NCBI GenBank assembly: GCA_026874595.1
Contig: CM049317.1
Coordinates: 26,382,401-26,446,400, forward strand
Direction of reading: 5' to 3'
Length of the DNA stretch: 64,000 bases
Source of the DNA: Sipunculus nudus
Taxonomy: Eukaryota > Annelida > Sipuncula > Golfingiida > Sipunculidae
Shown here: piece by piece, positions 59,384 to 64,000 of the stretch
How the letters are laid out: each line of letters begins with the position of its first letter
How positions within the stretch are numbered: the stretch's first letter is position 1
The notes under the pieces: model-generated
The model's database searches: none
The model's input: the letters and a program-made list of their open reading frames with translations, nothing else
What the model was told of the DNA's origin: nothing
Made by a program: the position numbers and the translations under genes

Positions 59384-60751
59384 GCCTATGTGATCGAAAA
59401 ATTCGCAAATTTGCGAATGCGAGGGAATTTGCTGAAGGTTTGCGAAGGCTCGCAATTTTTTTGCGAAGTGTGCTGGAAACCTCTCGCACGTCTCTCGCAA
59501 TTTATATATATTTATATATTTATATATTAATGCTTAAAGGCCCATGGCTTGTGGCTGTACTGTTTATTGAAAGAAGATCAAGGTAACAAAAATGATATAC
59601 CGGTAGAATTATTTCAGACTGGATTTCAGGTTTCAAAGGCACGCGGGATAGAAAATCCAGAAATCATACCTGTCGCTAAGCTGAGACTTTAGAACTAATC
59701 GCTGACGTTATTTGTACACATCACGATTTTTTTCTTAAAGGCAGAAGGGAGGGAGAAGGGAGGGGCGTTGAACCCAGGAACTTTCGCATCTCTGAATTGC
59801 ATTTTTAATTACATTAATTATCTGAACGCCTTGTAAACATCCACAAAATATAGTTAAACTTGTATATTTACATTTTAATAACTGTCATAATCATTATGAC
59901 TCATTGAGAGAAATACGCTTATATGTGGTATTTACTCTGTATGATACTTGTATAATGCATAACTCTAAATTAACACGATTTATATGCGCACATGCTTCAG
60001 TATATTTTTTGATCGTATACTTGTTATTGTTATAATATTATACATTATCACATATACATATGTTCTAGACTGGTTGTTGAGATTCGGGAAAATTTTATAT
60101 ATAATTGCAGTAATAATAGAGAAATATATGTTCAAAATCAGGAATATTTCCAAGGTATTTATATCATATGATTGTTTTAGATATTGCAAAAATCGTATTA
60201 AAAAAATAAAATGTAAGAATTAACGTTCATAATTCGCATTTATCTGAAGTGGTATTGATTCATGTAATATAAAAATGATAATTTAGCAAGCTAAGTAATT
60301 TTCTGATTTGACACAAGTGTGAACCAATCATGCAGAGAAAAACCGACAGAACCGATAGTACCGATGAAAGCACAAGAGATAATCTTTTAATCAGCTAATT
60401 CAGTTCATGGAATACTGTTTAAATATAATATAATAATATATATATGATATTTAATTTATGTATGATATATATTATTTTATAAACGTTCTATACATCAACT
60501 GATGTCATTGAAATGGAAACTCAGTTCTGAGACTTCAGGTTAATTAATTTTCATTTACAATTGGAGAAATATATTTCTAAGCACTAAGAATTAAATATTT
60601 TTCTTATAATATGCATTTCTCTATTACTATGTATTTTAAGTTTCTCTATTTAGATATTTAAAATTGTATATGCACAAAAAATGCCGATTTTGTAAGAGAA
60701 GGAATATTTATTTCATAACAATATAGAATAATTATATTTAACATTATTGAT

Positions 60752-60821
<70 letters not shown>

Positions 60822-61104
60822 CTTGGATTTTATGCAAAGAGTATACGAATGTTGACATTGAATGCTTGTGTTGGTATTAAAACATGGAGCACTGACCGTG
60901 TCTCGGTACTCTGCCATGTATAGACATGGCCAAAAGAGGCTACGCAGCCCGCTGCGAGAGGTATTTGAAATTCGCAAATTCATGAGAGCCTGCGCCTTTC
61001 ACTCAGTTTGCGAAAGTTTTGATCACATCCAAAATCACTCTGCGAGAGGTTTGCAAAAGGTTTTTGCTCGTAAACACCCTTGCGAGACGTTTGATCACAT
61101 AGGC
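59384..61104. repeat. TTGCGAA-rich element with inverted ends
   Basis: The ends are GCCTATGTGATC (59384-59395) and GATCACATAGGC (61093-61104), perfect 12-bp inverted repeats. Inside each end lie 120-160 bp dense in TTGCGAA, TCGCAAA, CTCTCGCA and GCGAGAGG motifs. The middle is AT-rich with an (AT)n array. It may be one 1.7-kb non-autonomous transposon or two smaller related ones. No transposase frame. Confidence 0.5.
60768..60816. repeat. (AT)n microsatellite
   Basis: AT array preceded by CATA units. Confidence 0.95.
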
Positions 61105-61282
61105 CCTGGACTTTTGAGCCTGTTCATTTTTTTAGCTTTCCTCTGTCCCAGGACCAGCATACATCCCAAGCAGCCATAATGGGCACTGGAAGGTGATTTT
61201 TTTCATATTTGCCTCCCGTCGATGACTAGTACCCATTCATTCATGGATCAAAACTTTTGATAGCAGTCTTAGTAAGGATGAC

Positions 61283-61353
61283 GAACAGACGCGAACCCCT
61301 AACCTTGCGGTCACAAGTTCAGCGCCCTAAGCATTACACCACCATCCTCTACG
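61283..61353 (-). repeat. tRNA-derived SINE head
   Basis: On the minus strand: A-box TGGTGTAATGCTTAGGG, anticodon-arm-like GAACTTGTGACCGCAAGG, and B box GGGTTCGCGTC. Order and spacing match a tRNA, but one B-box position is changed and the acceptor stem is not intact. Confidence 0.6.
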
Positions 61354-61359
61354 TTATGC

Positions 61360-62025
61360 AAATGGGAGATTATCAGATCGTTTTCTTTTCTGGTATGGGA
61401 CTTATGCCAGCTTAATGGGGACGAGGGTGTCACGGGACTGTTCATTTCGGCAATGTGTAGCCGAGTATGAATTTCGTAGATGAGGGTGATGATTATCTAC
61501 ACCAAAGAAAAAATAGATGAGTGGATAATGATTTTCATGGCCTTGTTAAGTTGTACAAAAAGCAGGTTAACATTGAACTGGATCAAGACTACATAACTAG
61601 TAATATCCTCTGACTCCCAATGCATTGAGGCATATTAGGGGGATGAGTTTATTCATATATCAATATCTGGCTAATAATATGGTTGTGGGTTTCTTCGGTC
61701 CATGAGAGCAAAACCTTCCACTATATTCTTTGTTCTTCTTTTTTTCATCTGAACGTTTTTGAGATAGGTCTACAATACAACGGGTACAAAAACAAACCAT
61801 GGTTGAGATATTCCAAGGTGGTAAACGCATATTCCCTATTATCGTTCAGTTCCGAACGGATGCTCCTTAGGACTTGGTAATGTGTGTGTCTAGGAGGGGA
61901 AGGGGTGCTTCCAGTCTAGCTATCGTCGTCTACTTTTAGTCTAGTTCAGTCTACGTTTGATTGATATAGCCTTGGTTTGTTGCTAGAAAAAACAGGAAAC
62001 ATCCCCAAATAAGAAATAAGCATTC
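61360..62025. other. No supported gene
   Basis: Unique sequence; nothing recognised. Confidence 0.45.
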
Positions 62026-62029
62026 TCAG

Positions 62030-62407
62030 GAATGCAGGTCTCCGTCATGCGGGTGGTCATTAATGTGGGGTACCCCGCAACCCGTGTTTTTCTTCACTTC
62101 TTTGCCCATATTCGCAAGTTCAATGATGCATAAATTCACCCAAAAGGTATTTGCATTCACTTATTCGGTCCCTATTTGGTCAATCGTGCATATGTCACTG
62201 CACATTTGTGAATATTCCTCGAAGTCCTTCCTGGGTGCGGATCACGAGCGGAACAAACACCAAAATCCCATCGGTTTTTCATAGGCCCTTTCCCGAGGTG
62301 CCCTGGACATTTCATGGGATTCCATTTATGAGTTATGTTGTGAACAAACACACACACACAAACAAACACACCCTCACACAGACACACACACGAACGGAGG
62401 CAATAAG
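62030..62407 (+). repeat. Retroposon-like repeat family R, most complete copy
   Basis: About 378 bp. GAATGCAGG start, GTGGGGTACCCCGCAA, TTTGCATTCACTTATTCGG, AACACCAAAATCCCATCGG, GAGGTGCCCTGGACATTTC, GAGTTATGTTGTGAACAAAC, a CA-rich tail, and CGGAGGCAATAAGATAATA. The body plus A/C-rich tail is typical of 3' ends of non-LTR retroposons or SINEs. No reverse transcriptase in the window. Confidence 0.75.
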
Positions 62408-62409
62408 AT

Positions 62410-64000
62410 AATAGCAACCTCTTAAGGAGGTTACGTGGTCACCCGTGTTTGACTGTTTATTGGGCTATTTCTATGTTACGTAAATAACCCAAACGTAAGG
62501 AACCGATTTCATCGAATTATCGTCGAGGGGTTTCACATGGGCCAGGAAAGATCCCATTAGATTTGGTGCCTTTAGATTTTGGTGCTAACCCGGTTGAAGG
62601 GTCTATTCAATGTTGGTCTTTGTCTTTGCAATGGATAACAAGCAGGTGTCTCTTGTTTAAGCGATTCTTTGCCGTTCATTAAGAAAGACACGGGGAACCG
62701 TAGTCGAATATGTTAATGAGGCCCGGCCCGTAGCAATATAAATATGTGGAGTTGGAGATAGGTTTTGAAAATGAAGGGGACTATATCGGCTAAGCAATAT
62801 TGCGAACCGCCGTTGCTGAGTACCGTCGTAGGGGAAAGTATAACAAGGTATCTCCTCCTAGGGTGCTGACACTGTCAGAAAAAAGTCCGTGATGCTGAAT
62901 TATGCGTTAGTTTTTGGCGATTTTAAATGTGCCTATTCACATTTTAGGTATGTTAAGAATTCTTCGTCGGGCAATATGGTTTGTGTCATTATTTCGTTTA
63001 ACAAATTTTGCTTACTCCTGCATTCAAGTGGAAAAAAAAGCTTGCACCGGGCGCAATTAGTGGTGCATAATATAAACATGGCACCCATTCTGATTTACAG
63101 CGCATGCGTAATATCGGACCTCTGAGAATACGGTCTTTTTAACGTAACAGACACAAGTGCACTGTTTTTATTCACACACAGGGCCATAACAACTTATGTA
63201 ACAGGTATATTGGTGAACTTAATACAGTAAGTCTTTGAATTAAATACAGTTAGTCCTTGAAATGAATACCATAAGTCCTTGTGCCGGGATTTTTTTAATA
63301 GACTTTTGTATGAATTTAACTAATTGCCCACATGTCATAGCCAATATTCATGTACCTTTAAGTTTGTAGACATTTATCCTGATGAGGTATGCAAAGGTTA
63401 GGCGTTGGACGTCGCATAAACCTGTTAGAGCACAATTTTATGAGCTTCCAATTCCATTGTTCGAAATATGTTTTGAAACAAAGAAGTATCTATGGGTACA
63501 TACACTCGAGCAAAGTGACTACAAACTATTATTAATTCTAAACCCACAGTCCATGGAAAATGTTCTATCTGGCTCTTATTTGTAACCAACTGAAATGGGG
63601 TAAACTTATGTTAATGAAAAGGCAGTGAGTATAGTTTAACGATACAAGGTGCGATTTCGTGATCCATTAATACAAAGTGACTAGAACAATGCTTTTCCAT
63701 TAAAAAGTGGATGTGAACAGGAAAGGACAGTCAAGGATGCTTAAATAAAACAAATATTAACTTTGAATGCCAAATGGTCCCTAGAATATTAAATGAATGT
63801 CGCCCTTTGATGCACCCATAAAATATACAGCGTTTGAGTGTCTATGCGGTAATTATATAGGCTCGGTGAAGGGTTTCACATTTCAATTATTCCAATCTTA
63901 TTTTTTTCCCGCACGTGATAATATTCCCCTGAAATTAAAAGACTCATAATACACACCTGCCAGTTTAAGTAGTTATGTAAATAATGACCGAGTACTCTTG
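62410..64000. other. No supported gene
   Basis: Unique DNA. A triple AGTCCTTG motif (63229-63280: AAGTCTTTGAAT, TTAGTCCTTGAA, TAAGTCCTTGTG) forms a tiny tandem repeat. No exon recognised. Confidence 0.45.

Noticed and set aside
60862-61179. 105-codon plus-strand frame with repeated F-D-H-I
   Set aside because: Explained by subterminal TTTGATCACAT motifs of the TTGCGAA-rich element.

Overview
This window is AT-rich, gene-poor nuclear DNA from an animal. Split genes with GT/AG introns, long (AT)n, (GA)n and (AC)n microsatellites, tRNA-derived short repeats and many miniature inverted-repeat elements rule out a bacterial or viral source. The repeat style and a small secreted C-type lectin with phase-1 introns suggest a marine invertebrate, most likely a mollusc (perhaps a bivalve). 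That placement is inference; no marker gene in the window settles it.

Only one gene can be assembled with confidence: a four-exon, minus-strand gene at 35978..37893. It encodes a 213-residue secreted protein with one C-type lectin-like domain. All three introns are phase 1, the reading frame closes exactly, and a signal peptide, a TATA-like box and a distant poly(A) signal lie where expected. The inner disulfide and the usual sugar/calcium motifs of the fold are missing. A few weaker coding candidates are listed with low confidence: a possible first exon at 9.75 kb, an exon-like frame at 29.4-29.66 kb with a broken homologue at 41.0-41.26 kb, an exon-like block at 55.56 kb, and a 52-codon ORF at 59.0 kb.

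Layout. 0-1.56 kb: 33-bp minisatellite with a higher-order structure. 1.6-10.2 kb: tRNA-like element, homopolymers, AT arrays, a diverged direct duplication (6.4/8.0 kb) and a MITE. 11.5-20.5 kb: two repeat families, each present as an inverted pair and nested (A-B ... B'-A'), around a second MITE and a degenerate GACTCGGA repeat. 20.9-25.2 kb: retroposon-tail repeats, paired YY1-like motifs and a third MITE. 29.07-32.99 kb and 40.76-44.67 kb: an old direct segmental duplication flanking the lectin gene, each copy carrying private insertions. 39.5-39.95 kb: a 140-160 bp tandem array. 45-64 kb: mostly unique AT-rich DNA with tRNA-like elements, a long palindromic hairpin, a 16-18 bp tandem repeat and a TTGCGAA-rich element.

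Most long open frames are by-products of low-complexity DNA. No rRNA gene, intact tRNA gene, CRISPR array, transposase or retrotransposon protein was recognised.
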